Origin: Micrasema longulum
Lineage: Eukaryota > Arthropoda > Insecta > Trichoptera > Brachycentridae
Length of the DNA: 64,000 nt
Direction: 5' to 3'
Assembly: GCA_022494885.1 (NCBI GenBank)
Contig: JAGVSM010000901.1
Coordinates: 1 to 64,000, forward strand
How positions within the stretch are numbered: the first letter of the stretch is position 1; each line of letters begins with the position of its first letter. Shown here in pieces: positions 21,021-32,284 of this stretch. The position numbers and the translations under genes are program-made. The notes beneath the pieces are model-generated. The model saw only the letters and a list, made by a program, of their open reading frames with translations, made no database searches and was not told the origin of the DNA.

Positions 21021-21387
21021 AATAAACTGAAGTAATTAATCGAAGAGAAAATTGAGCAAATAATAGAGCAAATAATACGTATTTGCCTAAATGTATAAAT
21101 CCTAGTAGGATTAATAAAGCATAATTATATAAATGTGTAAATAAATAAAAGGTAAAACCAGTGGCACCGCAAAAGCTTAAGTTAAAATGTTGTGTTTTGA
21201 TTTAATTTTTACACTTTAACGAAAATGCAATAATTATTTAACTTGATTAATTGTTTTTTGGTATAACTCGCTCTTAGAGTGTACTTTGAATACATTGACA
21301 GAATGTTCATTATTTACTTTGCAATTGTTTATGATAAATAAAAATATTTTAAAAATGTATTTAAAAAGCAAATAATAATTATTCATT

Positions 21388-21423
21388 GGCGGGCTTATTC
21401 CCAAGTGGCTATTTATTATTTCC
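21388..21423 (-). repeat. Conserved 3' hairpin of a non-LTR element (solo)
   Basis: The reverse complement reads GGAAATAATAAATAGCCACT, TGGGAATAAGCCCGCC, a variant of the hairpin at 51671-51702 and 13978-14009. No coding region of the element remains beside it. Confidence 0.65.
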
Positions 21424-21844
21424 AACTAATAAAAAAGGTGTCGTTTAATTATTTGTTAGTTTCAAACGTATTCGAACAAAAATATAAAAAAATGAATACG
21501 AGTAGGCACAGAAATAGAACTAGGAGTATTTTTTTTTATTTTTTATTTATTTATAAATCATATAACAGTTAGTATACCAGTTAGTTTAGTTTAGTTTAGT
21601 TAGTATAACAGTAAGTTTTACAAGTAAAATACGTTGAATTACATTCTCAGGAGTTACAACAACTCAATTCGGGATATAAATAATATTAACATTTAGAAAA
21701 TAACACATATTGAGAACAACAAAGAAACAATGCAAATTTAGCACCTTTATAACTAAATATAGCACAACAATACATACGCCTAAAACTTTTTCTTACACAA
21801 GTAGAATAAATATATTAAATAAAACGCTTTTAAGAATAAAAAAA

Positions 21845-22130
21845 GTAGTAAATCTACTAAGGGAGATAAGGTCATTAACATCACATGCCATGCAGATGAT
21901 ACTGCCATAGCGATCATGAGAACACATCCATCTCAGTTAGTAAACATCTGGATGCCTAAGAAATGTCGTATAGTACAATGAACACATGGTTATTGGAAAC
22001 ATAATTCGGATATACAAAACGTGTGTCAGACCAAATCATGGTGTATACAACAGAGGCGAGGATAGATGGAGAGAAAATAAAAAATACGAAAAACCAAGCA
22101 GAAAAAAATGTGCACAAATAAACTATTATC
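21845..22130 (+). pseudogene. Reverse transcriptase palm remnant with HADD box
   Basis: The frame at 21850-21980 reads STKGDKVINITCHADDTAIA. This matches the G-x-K-x-x-D-K-x-I-N-x-x-C-Y-ADDT-A pattern of non-LTR reverse transcriptases, with Tyr replaced by His. Both catalytic Asp codons (21895-21900) are kept. After a stop near 21979 the similarity continues as IIRIYKTCVRP, then with a frameshift as MVYTTEARIDG. This is the only place in the window where the catalytic core survives; the other RT fragments start downstream of it. Fragmentary and dead. Confidence 0.75.
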
Positions 22131-23330
22131 GATACTAGTCTTCAATATGGCTGATTTAAACCGTAGCTCCACTTAGAAATTAATCACTGTCAGTACTTAT
22201 TTCGATATTTTTGAGTAGTTTCGGCTATTTAGAATTAATAAGTCTTGTCGTCACTCGTTTGGTTGTATAAAATGACTACTATTTTACAGACCTTAATATT
22301 GTAATTATGATAGCAAGCAAGTTCTTTTCTTTAAAATATTTTTGTGGTTTGCTCATAATGCAAGTTTTAAATTTATTTTGTAAATATATCGTGTTGGAAA
22401 AACAACCACTTTTATTTTACAATTCCCTGACAGTACAAACTTTTTTTTTAATATATACAGAAAAAAACGCGTAATCGTTTTGAAAAAAAAACATTTTTAC
22501 CTTTTTTTAAATGTAAAAAATTTTTTGTTTTATTATTTTTATGGGTGTTTAACTTTTATACCTTTTTACTAATTATTATTATGCTTTATACTTGTGATAT
22601 AGCTGGTTGAGTGTTGTACTACCTGCCCAATCGAGCTGATATAAAAATATTAATATTATTAACACTGGATGTTATAAACGTCTTAATTTTAATATTTTAT
22701 TTTATTTTATCTGGGATTTTTGCAGCTATTACATAAAAAATGAATAGAAACATACTAACAATACTAGATCAAATTTAAAAAATCTACTGTATAATCTCAT
22801 AATACATAATGTTATATAAGAAAAGAGTTGACATAATTGTAGGTTTGTGACTTTTGTATTCATGTGTGTGTATGTGAAAATGTGTTTATGTGCTTGTGTG
22901 AATGAATGTGTGAGGGTGCGAGTGTATGAGTGCGTAAGTGTAAACTAAATCTATAATTTTACACGGGTTGCTTATTAAAAAAAATCGTTTATACCTACTT
23001 TCGAAACGCTTTTAAAAATATTTAAGTTAAGTATGTAATGTTATAATTGTATTTTTTTTAAATATAGTAAATTTTTAAACCTTGTTCTGAAATCGAGTAT
23101 TTTATTTTAAAAGTTTATTGATACATATTAAATGAATAATGTGCGATGAGTATTATATAAAACGGTAGGTTACCACAAAATGCAGTGAATACGAAGTAAT
23201 GTCAACAATGGAACAAGGTTGGTATGACAATACGCGAACGTTGGTTCAAAATGAACAGACAAATACATATTGTATGGACTTACGTAATATATAAATAAGA
23301 ATAGCATATTGGTTTAATAGAAATGATTCA
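22131..23330. other. AT-rich DNA with TG-rich simple patch
   Basis: A degenerate (TGTG/TGAG)n stretch occupies 22860-22945. Nothing else recognised. Confidence 0.5.
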
Positions 23331-23334
23331 AATG

Positions 23335-23735
23335 ATAAAAATCAGGTGTCATAATAGGGTAATATCACTTTTTTTAAACATTTTTAAAGTAATAAAGGTC
23401 CATGAAATACTGTACCGCAATAAAAAAATTGGCTAATTATTAGTATCATAAAAAATATTTTAAAATGTGTAATTTTGAATTCCGCAAAAACGGTCATTCC
23501 ATTGGCCACGCCCTTAATGCGTCACGATTCATGTTTATTTGTTCCTGGCCATTGAAATTGGTTTAGAACATTATCACGAATCTTGACGTCAGAACAACCA
23601 AGGCCAAACACGTCGCGTTGTTCTAGCAACGTATTTTTATTAAATTTCTTTTTTACGTTTATGTATGAAAACATTTCGCTGTAATATCCATATTGATTTT
23701 GAAAATACAATAAATTATTCTAAATCCATTTCATA
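23335..23735. repeat. Repeat related to MITE V end
   Basis: AATAGGGTAATATCACTTTT at 23353-23372, AAGGTCCATGAAATACTGTA and GGCCACGCCCTTAATGCGTC, ACGATTC resemble, inverted, the right end of MITE V at 49055-49210. It also carries TTGACGTCAGAAC near 23583. A minus-strand 62-codon frame over it is not recognisable. Confidence 0.6.
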
Positions 23736-24211
23736 TATTTTTATAGGTATTCGTAGGATGGGATATTTTCCTGTTATGTTAAAAGATCTTCTCACTATAA
23801 AACTGATATTTATGTAAAGATAGAGAGGAACGGAGATGAGAATCTGTTGCATTACGCGATTTTTACACTTTTGTAAGAGCTGTATGTGACCGATAATAAT
23901 ACGATTTTTTATTTAAGTGGTTTGAATTTCAGGGTCATTAAATTGACGCTAAAATAAACTTAGATCTATAAACAATAAATTTAGATCAAGCTAGTGAAAT
24001 CCAACCTGTTGACAAACATTTGGACATGCTGAAAATATGAATGAAAATAGCCATTTTCGTTTTCTGGAATTGATATTCACATACCATATAATGTCTGCAT
24101 TTCATATAATATTCTCTGCGGATGCGAATCGTGGCACCTCACTGGGGCCCAATACACTACTTACTGGCAGTTTTGAGAATTACTTTGGGCTAGCAGTTTT
24201 GAGAATAGTTG

Positions 24212-24331
24212 ACGTCCACGGCTCGTCTGCAGTTTACGTCTGAACTACGGGACGCGGACCTGATTTGGGAGGACACACGGAATTTGGCTGAAGACCGAGA
24301 GGCCTGGGCCGCAATTACAAAGGGAAGTTGA
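24212..24331 (+). pseudogene. Non-LTR RT C-terminal fragment
   Basis: Reads TARLQFTSELRDADLIWED then TRNLAEDREAWAAITKGS and a TGA at 24329-24331. This is the typical last segment of insect non-LTR polymerases (ELRDADLxWEEAxxLAxDRxxWR). Only about 40 codons remain. The region before it (24000-24200) starts with a repeat X A-part scrap near 24006-24040. Confidence 0.75.
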
Positions 24332-24439
24332 AGGCGTCAAACCTTCACCATGACGGTATAGCCAAAGATAAATTCTCCCGAGCGATAACGAAGACTCTAC
24401 CTTCAAGTTTTGGTTAGGTACATGTTTAAAATATGAATG

Positions 24440-24540
24440 AAAACTATGATCGGGTTGTGGTCCTGTGGCTAGTGTCTCGGACTCACAGACCAAAGTTCCG
24501 TGGTTCCGTGGAATCCCACTTTACTCCAACTTGATTCCAT
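24440..24540 (+). repeat. tRNA-like SINE head of a second type
   Basis: GATCGGGTTGTGGTCCTGTG and GCTAGTGTCTCGGACTC look like an A-box half. A degraded B box, GTTCCGTGGTTCCGTGGAAT, CCC, follows. A diverged relative lies near 49432-49505 (CCGGGCTCTGGTATGTGGC, TTTTGGACTCG). No closed acceptor stem, so not called as a tRNA gene. Confidence 0.5.
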
Positions 24541-24595
24541 TTTCTAATAGTGAGTTATTTACAACTTTTTATATAAAAAAAACTATTTTAATTAA

Positions 24596-25495
24596 GTAAG
24601 GAACGCGGAGTAATGTTTCGGCGTCACTTATTTGTTGAATTCGATCATATGACGTCAGAGATGAAAAGTCGGTAGAACATACCGAGATAGATAATTATTA
24701 TTATTATGGGTAACTTATATAGCGACATTTTCGTAATATAATACCTCAAGGGCGTTTTACAAAGTGATTATATAAAGAAATAAATTTAATTTCAACTTTT
24801 TAAATTTTTAATTTAAGAAAAACAATGTACTTTGTCATCACTTGCTAAGGATTTATTTAAATGATTTAGAGAACAAGTGGGTGTAAAGTTTGTTCGGAAA
24901 CATCACTCACTCTTACAGTTTCGCACCTCTGCTGGAGAGCATTCCATGCCGTAGGGCCTGCGACCGCAAATGCGCGTTCGCCGAATTTATAGCGCTGTTT
25001 GCGTAGAGGTATAGTGACTTTTCCTCTTGACTAGATGTAGCTGATCTAAGCGTAAGACATCTATCAGCTAGCTCATTTGGAATGCAGAGTTCCCTTAGAT
25101 ATTCTGGAGCAGAGTTGTGCAGTGACTTATACATAAGCAAACGGAGTTTGTATATTGTTTGGAAAACGCAGCCAGTGTAATTATCGAAGTAGTGGAGTGA
25201 TATGACTGAACTTAGAGATTTCAAAAATAAGTCTCGCTGCGGCATTCAATACAGACTGTAGGCGAGTCATTTTACAGATAGAGAAGTTAAATATACCGTC
25301 TCGGTATGTGTACCGATGAAGATAGCGTTTGTATTTGCCCACCTGCCCAGTGCTTCGATTATGAACGCATCTTCATCTGTATATATTGAGACGGTATACT
25401 CAACTTCTGTATGTTCTACCTACTTGTCATATCGACATCATATAATCGAAACAAGCCAATGGGATGACCGCAAACAATTAGTCTGCGTTCCTTAC
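24596..25495. mobile_element. Fold-back element with about 130-bp arms, split by a retroelement
   Basis: The left end GTAAGGAACGCGGAGTAATG is mirrored by the right end AGTCTGCGTTCCTTAC (25480-25495). Moving inward, CGATCATATGACGTC and GGTAGAACATACC (left) pair with the complements of ATATCGACATCATATAATCG and GTATGTTCTACC (right). Further inward, ATACCGTCTCGGTATGTG and CGATGAAGAT (25292-25321) pair with ATCTTCATCTGTATATATTG, AGACGGTAT (25369-25397). The left arm is cut by the insertion at 24692-25275. Without it the element would be about 316 bp. No coding capacity; no other copy seen in the window. Confidence 0.8.
24692..25275 (-). mobile_element. 5'-truncated CR1/L2-like retroelement with 7-bp target duplication
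   Basis: The minus strand starts at 25275 with TRLQSVLNAAARLIFEISK, then HITPLLR-stop-LHWL, and in another frame YKLRLLMYKSLHNSAPEYLR. Next is PLRKQRYKFGERAFAVAGP, TAWNAL, the standard C-terminal order for CR1/L2 elements. The 3' end has the conserved features of that clade: an AAAACGCCCTTGAGGT box, GTCGCTATATAAGTTACCC, and a TAATAATAATAATTA tail. AGATAGA flanks both sides (24685-24691 and 25276-25282). At least two frameshifts and a stop disable it. Confidence 0.9.
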
Positions 25496-25499
25496 GTCT

Positions 25500-26105
25500 T
25501 TAACATTTAAAATAGTTCTCATTTATATTTTAAATAGGCTTCTGTAATAAAAAGTGCTCACTTCAAAGCGATTATAATCTCCAATAAATCCCAATTCAAG
25601 CAAAAAATGCTCACTTGAACATGCATTTTGCATGACTTTTGGAAATCACCTGGACGGTACGCTTAACGATCGTCTGTATGTATCTACCGATCGACAACAA
25701 AGTCGGCTCCTATAACGTCTCAATACATGCACTCGGAAAGATAGTAAAACAGATGGAAAAAATATAATTACTAAATGATTTTTTTTGAGATATGACGCAT
25801 ATAATCTGTGTCTGACGCCTAGATACTCTTATTTGTAAATAGGACCGAACCTAGCGACATTATTTTCACATCTAGGTGTTCGTTTTATTAAAGCGACAGT
25901 CATGTCGGAATTTAATTCGAGTTCAAAACTTACTTATTTCTCTCTCATATTTTTAATAGGCCTTTAACAAAAAAAGTGCCAACCTCAAAACGATTAAAGT
26001 TTTTAGTAAATCATAGATAAAGGAAAAATTGCTCAGTAGAACAACATTTTTGACACTTTTTGACATGAAGGAAGTAATTAAGATATTTGTAATGTTAATA
26101 ATTTA
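25500..26105. other. Unannotated DNA with an internal diverged duplication
   Basis: 25510-25660 and 25920-26090 share words such as AATAGGC, AAAAAGTGC, CACTTCAAAGCGATT / ACCTCAAAACGATT and TGACTTTT / TGACACTTTTTGACAT, suggesting an old duplication of about 150 bp. No coding sense found. Confidence 0.4.
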
Positions 26106-26109
26106 ACAG

Positions 26110-26175
26110 TTGATTGTGATCGTGAGATACACTGCATTTGGTTCGCTAATGCAGTGCCCAATGTACTATCGGGGA
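26110..26175 (+). repeat. SINE tail fragment
   Basis: GATCGTGAGATACACTGCAT, AATGCAGTGCCCAATG and GGGGATGATGAT match the last part of the SINE at 7210-7280. Confidence 0.6.
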
Positions 26176-26374
26176 TGATGATTTATCCTTAAGAAAATCT
26201 TCATGCTTCTAAGAAAAGGTTGTAGAACATCTATCCAATGTCCATTTGTTGATATTTATAGTATGTACAAAGTCATTTTAAACCGGAGATTAAAGGTATC
26301 GTTGCGCGATTATTATTTCCAATATCGGTTCTTCCGTTTGTTGTCCACGTAGCAAAAAAAGAACCCCATATTAT

Positions 26375-27135
26375 TTCTAGTCAGACAATATACAAGACCT
26401 TCAAAAACTGCTTGATAAGATCAAAAGTGAACGTTTTGGTTTAAATATCAATGGAAACAAAACTAAACTTATGGTTTTTAGCCGAGAAAGTCATCTAAAT
26501 GTAAATCTCCAACTTAAAGGTATCAATATTGAGAGAGTGAAGCAGTTCAGGTACTTAGGCAGTACCATCACAGAAAAATTAGACCCCGATATTGAGATAA
26601 AATGCAGAATAGAAGCATCCCGAACAGGATTTAACAAAATGAAAAATCTTCTTCGTGGCGATATATAAACCTTAAGCTGAGACAACGAATGGTCAAATGT
26701 TATATTTGGTCTGTCTTACTGTACGGTGTAGAGGCGTGGACTCTAAAAGTTAATATTATGAACCGCTTTGTAGCATTTGAAATGTGGATCCACCGTAGAA
26801 TGTTTAGAATATCTTGGACCGATATGATAACCAACAATGAAGTATTACGTAGAGTACTAATAGAGAACTATTCACCACTGTTAAGCTCCGTAAGATTTCA
26901 TATTTTGGCCATGTGTTGAGAGCTGATAAATATGCCATACTTCAGCTTGTCACGAAGAGGAGGATCGAGGGACGTAGAGGGGTCGGAAGAAAACAGCTTT
27001 CCTGGCTTCGAAACATCCGAACATGGACCAGGATTAGAACTGTGGAGGAGCTGTTTCGCACTGCTCAGGATAGGAAAGCTTTCTCTCAAGTGATCGTCAA
27101 TGTCGGGGGGACCCGACATGACACGTGAAGAAAAA
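26375..27135 (+). pseudogene. Non-LTR RT C-terminal half, two frameshifts
   Basis: Frame one (26381-26668): DLQKLLDKIKSERFGLNING, NKTKLMVFS, KQFRYLGSTITE. Frame two (26689-26880): WSVLLYGVEAWTL, FEMWIHRRMFRISWTDMIT, NNEVLRRV. Frame three (26900-27128): ISYFGHVLRADKY, RIEGRRGVGRKQLSWL, AQDRKAFSQVIVNV, GTRHDT. These are, in order, the post-catalytic RT motifs, the LLYGxExWTL motif and the C-terminal GHVxR and (R)GRxxxSWL regions of insect R1/L1/RTE-related elements. It is shifted twice (near 26670 and 26890) and has no catalytic ADD box, so it is a 5'-truncated dead copy. Confidence 0.9.
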
Positions 27136-27599
27136 GAAATAAAAAATAATTTCTGTGAACCACAATATTTACGTATTTTTTTATTGTAACATAAAAAAAT
27201 ATATATCTGCGGTCCTTCCTTTTTCTTTTCTTAAATATGTTAAAACAAAAAATATGATTACATGGCGTTTTCAAATTTCGTCGCTTTAGTTTTTTTTTTT
27301 CCAAGATACCATTTTTAACGAAATAGAGTTAAGTGTACAAGAGTTCTGAGAAAGCCTTTATTTATAAAATGAAAATGACGAAAATATTTTTTAAAATTGT
27401 TTAAGGATTTTTTAACGAATTGTGTGGCCATTTTATTGCCTACTTCGTAAAAAAAAATTAAAGCTTTATTTTTGCAGATTTGTATTTTGGTCTGTTGGAC
27501 AAAAACGAACTGAAGCGACGATTTGTGAAAAACTGTTTGCAAACATATTTATTATTCAACAATGTTTTGGGTATGTTGCTCTCTGTTGCAACAAATTTC

Positions 27600-27975
27600 G
27601 ATCTGAATTGCTCCATCGGGATGAAATGCAGTCTGTCTACAGACATTTGGACATACTCAAAACATTTTTGATTCAATTAACTTGTATAAGAAGTAAAAAA
27701 AAATGGAAAATTGTTTTTAGGCGTTGCCCAGTAGGTGAATTGGTTCAGCCAGATGAATCTCTCCCATATGATAAAGGTCTCAGCTCTTTTACATCACAAA
27801 AGTTAACAAATGGAAGAGTTGTCGAAATGTGGATGTTTTAATATAGAAAGAATAGTCAATGTTACACAGTGTGTAAAATGGCTACTAAAACCAGCCAATG
27901 ACAGGTCATAAGCCTTGTAAATGCATAGACTTCCATATTCCCCCCTCAAAAATGTTTACCTTCTCTGTTGCAAAA
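27600..27975 (+). repeat. Repeat X, nearly complete single copy
   Basis: A part (CAGTCTGTCTACAGACATTT, GGACATACTCAAAACAT) is followed by B part: TAGGCGTTGCCCAGTAGGTG, AATTGGTTCAGCCAGATGAA, AAAGGTCTCAGCTCTTTTAC, GTTACACAGTGTGTAAAATG, CCAGCCAATGACAGGTCATA, and TGTTTACCTTCTCTGTTGCA at the end. It is about 375 bp and is one of the clearest complete single copies. A 139-codon frame overlapping its left part has no motif and is not called. Confidence 0.8.
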
Positions 27976-27979
27976 AAAT

Positions 27980-28395
27980 TAGATATAATTTCTTCTAATT
28001 ATTCTTTCTCTTGATCTAGGTCGTCTGATCTGTTTATGACGGTGGACTGTCTTGGGATGATGGCGTCCAGCTGTCCTTCGGTCTTTTCAGCGACCTTTCT
28101 GGTAATCTTCTGCTGCAAGGGTTTCAACCTAAGTAATTTTCACAAGCCTCATATCTTGCATGCCATCCACATGGGCCCTCCAAAAGCTCCTTTTGCTTCT
28201 TTCCCACCTCACCATGTCTTTAACACTACAAGCAGATCTTATCGTCTCATTTCTGATCCGATCTCTAAAAATTCTGTCTGTGATGGAGCGTAGGGTTTTC
28301 ATTTCCGCTACTTTGGGAAGGTTTTTTGTCATGTTGTTGGTGTTGGCTCTCACTTCCATCCCGTAAGCTATGAGATGGGTCGAGGTGGTTGGCAC
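27980..28395 (-). pseudogene. RTE-like RT C-terminal fragment
   Basis: The minus strand reads LIAYGMEVRANTNNMTK, VAEMKTLRSITDRIFRD, RIRNETIRSACSVKDMVRWE, RSFWRAHVDGMQDMRLVKIT, then a TAG at about 28127. Past the stop, the same frame continues with KDRRTAGRHHPKTVHR, a worn form of the GRPPKRW segment. This order (AEMKxLRxIxGxTxxDRxRN, then RRxxWxxHVxRM) is characteristic of a common insect RTE-like/retrotransposon polymerase C-terminus. Intact over about 88 codons, otherwise truncated. Confidence 0.85.
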
Positions 28396-28399
28396 GCAT

Positions 28400-29240
28400 C
28401 TTAAACTGTTATATTTAAAAACGGTTTCATTTCATATCGTGACTAGATTTTCTTTACAGTAACAGTTTAAAAATGGTGACAGCTTTTTTCAAAGAATAAC
28501 TATTTTTAAATAACCGTTTCATTTCTTTTTACCATATTTACAAAGAAATGTATATTTATATTGTTCGCAATTGTTACTTATTAAAGTTCTGTATGTAACT
28601 GGTTTTTTTTTCATTTTATGTACAGGCTATAAAGCGAATACAAATTTCATAACAAGCAATAATTTTAAAGTCTTTTGTTTTTACCACATATTACAATTTA
28701 TTGTATTTAATCTCCAAAGAAGAAATAAACAGAATCAAGAAATATACGAGTTTTATAAGGATACGTACTTTAAATTCGAAACGTGAATTCTGTACAGAAA
28801 TAATTTAGTGGAGAACCTAATGTGTGGAAAACAAATGCAAAACTTTCTATAGTCTGCACAGTATAATTAAGTTAATGTTACATCAAGGGATTGTTAGTTG
28901 TTAGTGCGGCGGGCTGCAATGCTGTAAACTTTATAAACGTTTCCATCATTTTAAACTTGAGCAGTTTTAAAATTATTTTAACACGTTCAAGTTCGAACAT
29001 AAAAAGTAAGATACAAAATGGTTACTTAGACAGTAACAAACAAAAAAACAATGATAAATACATAAAAAAAGACTGATCACATAATATTAGCAAAAAATGC
29101 ATTAAGGATCACGCACTTGTCATTTTTTGTAAGAAGTAAAGTATTTAATTTTATGCTTTAACGCAGGAACAGTTATGTTTTGAAACTGATTGGCAAAAAA
29201 TATACATTTAGTGATTTTAAATAAAAATCTCAATGTTGGT
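28400..29240. other. Unannotated AT-rich DNA
   Basis: Short frames at 28571-28786 and 28891-29076 have no motif. No repeat recognised. Confidence 0.5.
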
Positions 29241-29244
29241 ACTT

Positions 29245-29875
29245 CAAATACTATAAACGCACAAAAATAGATCCTGTATTAAAATATAAGTATTTAAGTA
29301 TTATTATACATTCCACTATTAATTGGGAAGAACAGATAAAAACAGTTTGCAATAAGCTAAGAGTTTGCCTACTTAACATGAACCACTTAAAACCATACCT
29401 ACCATATCCAGTACTGAGACTAGTTTACTAGTTGACCCAATAATTCAATATAGATTAAGAATATGGGGCCTAAGCTTCAAATCTGATACCGACAGAGTCT
29501 TGAACCTACAAGTACAAATTTTAAAAACTATCGTACCTGTAAAAATAAAGAGGCAAAATACAATAATAAAATATTATTTGATTATGTTAAGGTTTTTTCT
29601 ATAAACAAACAGTGTCACTATAAGACAATGACAGATCACTTCCTCGATTGCAGTTTTAAATTCAAAGTAACCCGCCAGATCGTAACCCTACAAGTATCGG
29701 CACAGCAGTTGACGGTGCCACGACAGAAGAACTACTATGCAGATAGAACAATGGGGAGTGTAGTACCAAAACTGTTAAATTTAATACCTGTTGAAAATCG
29801 TGAGGAAAAAAACCTAAATACATTTAAATAAATAGTCAAAAACTTATTGTGCACGCAAGTGAAACTAAGTGTGCA
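29245..29875 (+). pseudogene. Jockey-like RT fragment, several frameshifts
   Basis: Around 29290-29460 one frame reads IHSTINWEEQIKTVCNKLRV, CLLNMNHLKPYLPYPVLRLV, Y and then a stop, followed by remnants of YLRIWG. This matches the KYLGIxIDSxLNWxxHI/LRLVYYAxxESxLRYGxxxWG block. The end (29720-29831) reads NYYADRTMGSVVPKLLNLIP, VENREEKNLNTFK and a stop, the C-terminal (G)xxxPKLLNLIPxxL motif. The frames between are broken. Dead 5'-truncated copy. Confidence 0.8.
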
Positions 29876-29944
29876 CATAAATATATTATATTATTTATCT
29901 ATTATTAATTAATTAATTATTTTCCTTTGACATAACACACATCT

Positions 29945-30285
29945 ACATGTTATTAGAAATATTTTATATTAATTTAATGGATTTTAAAAACATTTTGTAA
30001 AATATGTATTTCAAATAAGTATTTTGATATTGACGACCGATAAAATCATTTTGAAATCATGTTTCTGGTAAAACTTCATTTGATTATGGATTAAAAATAC
30101 GTACAGTTATATTTGTTGCACATTTGTTGATCAGCCATCATCATAACATTGATCAGCTATCAAACTTCAAGTTAAAATACAACAAAAATACCTACTCGTC
30201 ATTCAAACATGAATGCCGAGCGTTTTACAAAAAGGATGTTTGACAGCTAAAGTTACGATGTCGATTGTCAATGTCGAGTGCTTTG
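29945..30285 (+). repeat. Repeat U, uninterrupted copy
   Basis: TATTAATTTAATGGATT at the left, then ATCATGTTTCTGGTAAAACT, GTACAGTTATATTTGTTGCA, CATTTGTTGATCAGCC, TCGTCATTCAAACATGA and GTCAATGTCGA. The same string of words occurs near 41705-42430, where it is cut by a retroelement. Non-coding. Confidence 0.7.
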
Positions 30286-31915
30286 GGGCACTCGAGATAA
30301 AGTCGATTGGTTTTCAATCGACTGCATTCGTATGGGTGGTTCAAGAATGCTGTCACTCGTTGAATTACGGAAGTCGCATACGATTCTAAAGACGAACGAG
30401 TCCAGCATAACGCCTCTAAAGCGCAAGACCGATCGGTGATCACCTTTCCTTAATGGAATAGAATATCAAGAAACGCTGTATTTAGCATACCAATACAGAA
30501 CCCTTTGCACAATTTGGAACTAACAATGTATTTATTCACTGTCATTCTGGGAAATAAGATTAAGGTGATTGTACTGACCGTGTATATTCGATTGATCAGA
30601 AATTCCCAATGCTTCATTGAGGGGTACAATAAAAGCTTTTAAAGTTTTTTGTTTTGTTATTTTTGCAGTTTGACTGAAATATTTAATGTTCGCTTAATTT
30701 GTTTAAAAAAAATGATAGTTAATATGTGAAACTGAAAAAAGCTCAAGTCATTATAAACAGTTTTTGGAAAGGGGTGGGTGCTTTCATTGCCATTTGCACC
30801 ATCAGGTGCGGGACAGGGGGGGGAATGGTGATGTGAACATACACTTGAAATCAGGTATAAAATTTATGTATTTTATACCTACATATGAGTAACGAACGAA
30901 ATAACTTGTATGATTCAATGAAGGCGCTCATGGTTAGTTGAACAAATAATAATACACGGAAAGCTCCCAACGGGGATTTCTAAAGCTAGTTATTTGCTCG
31001 ATTGGTTACAAATTCATCCGACAGATGGGACTATTCTCTGGCTTGCGGGCAATTGAGTGATCATACTAAGAATGGAATGGCGCAGACGCGAATGGGAAGA
31101 AAAATGTAAAATAGATGGATGTAACCTAACCTTACACAACCTAACATATTTAAATAATCTAACATGACCTAAAGTTACCCATCCAAGTTGGGCTACTTCC
31201 ATTAAATAATATATAAGACACTTGCCTCGTGTTCGGTGAGATCACAATAATTAAAAGGATTCGCGATATGACTTTTATTCATAAAAATTTATTCTCGTAT
31301 TTTCTTCCCGGATTATGGCACTACAGCGATGATTTTTTTGTAAACTACAGATATCCATCATTGGCGTGTCACTGCAGTATTTTTTTAAAAATAAATTTTC
31401 TTTTAAAGGACCACTAAAAATCCCTTAAAACCGTCTAGTTTCATCTGCCCTCTTCAGACGCACAAAAACCATAGTAATATTGGAAAAAAAAACGTGCCAA
31501 CACAGAAAATTTCTTTCTGATTCTCTTTCTTTAAAAAAACAGAACGGTTCAGTTTTGGGATGCGAACAACGGGAAAACGAATATATCGATTTTGACGATT
31601 TTAGCTGGGCATAATCAGTCCGACGTGCAGTTGTCTTTTTCGCACATTATTCGGAGAGGTGTCTGCGAGATAGTGACAGAAAAACTGTGTACATTCAAAT
31701 TATATTATTAAAAAATAAATATATTCATAAAAATGACTTATTTGCACACTTATGAATTACCCAACTAGGAATTTTGGTGTCCTTTTCAACTAGTCCTAAA
31801 AATAACTAAGCTTGAAAATAAGAATCAAGATGAAGTAGAGCGATGTATTAACCACAGACCTCTGACCCGTGATTAAACGCACCGAACAATCTGGTTCAAC
31901 TTAGCATGTATTTTA
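30286..31915. other. Unannotated DNA with a SINE tail scrap
   Basis: 30790-30838 (CATTTGCACCATCAGGTGCG, GGGAATGGTGATG) is a SINE tail. 31085-31200 has several CTAAC/TAACCT words of no clear meaning. 30290-30430 contains several short TCGA-centred inverted words (CGATTGTCAATGTCGAGTG). No gene seen. Confidence 0.45.
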
Positions 31916-31919
31916 TGAA

Positions 31920-32035
31920 CAACTTTAGGGTTTAACAATGTTTGAGTATGTCCAAATGCTTGCAGACCTGTAAATGCCTAGACTTCCATATTCCATTCTC
32001 AAAAATGTTTTCCTCTCTGTTGAAGTAAATTTTAA
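31920..32035 (+). repeat. Repeat X, internally deleted
   Basis: The A part (AACAATGTTTGAGTATGTCC, AAATGCTTGCAGAC) is joined directly to the last 70 bases of B (CTGTAAATGCCTAGACTTCC, TTCCTCTCTGTTGAAG). About 270 bp of the usual unit are absent. Confidence 0.7.
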
Positions 32036-32097
32036 CTTTAGGGTTAATTATAAATCGCTTTATTTATTTTAAATTCAAATGCAGAAATAAATAAAAA

Positions 32098-32113
32098 TTT
32101 GCGGGCTTATTGC
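32098..32113 (-). repeat. Non-LTR 3' hairpin scrap
   Basis: GCGGGCTTATTGC is the complement of GCAATAAGCCCGC, the end of the conserved 3' hairpin at 51671-51702. Nothing else of the element remains. Confidence 0.4.
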
Positions 32114-32153
32114 GGATCAGGCTGGTGGAAAATTGGTCAAAATGTATAGTTTT

Positions 32154-32284
32154 ATACCCGTATGCAGAGACAAACCTTAAGGTGAGGAGAGTACATTCTA
32201 TTGTCTTCACCTTCGGGTTATTTTCTGCATTTGAAATTAGAATGTACTTTCCTCACCTTAAGTTTTGTCTCTGCATACGGGTAT
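32154..32284. mobile_element. ATACCCG fold-back MITE, copy 1
   Basis: ATACCCGTATGCAGAGACAA, ACCTTAAGGTGAGGAGAGTA, CATTCTA (32154-32200) is mirrored by TAGAATGTACTTTCC, TCACCTTAAGTTTTGTCTC, TGCATACGGGTAT at the right, about 47 bp per arm with few mismatches. The centre (32201-32238) contains TGTCTTCACCTTCGGGTTAT. The whole unit is 131 bp. The ends are compatible with either a TA or a TTA target. The 92-codon frame that covers it is an artefact of the palindrome. Confidence 0.9.

Noticed and set aside
27422..27841. 139-codon plus-strand frame
   Set aside because: Its second half is repeat X, which is non-coding in all other copies; the first half shows no motif.
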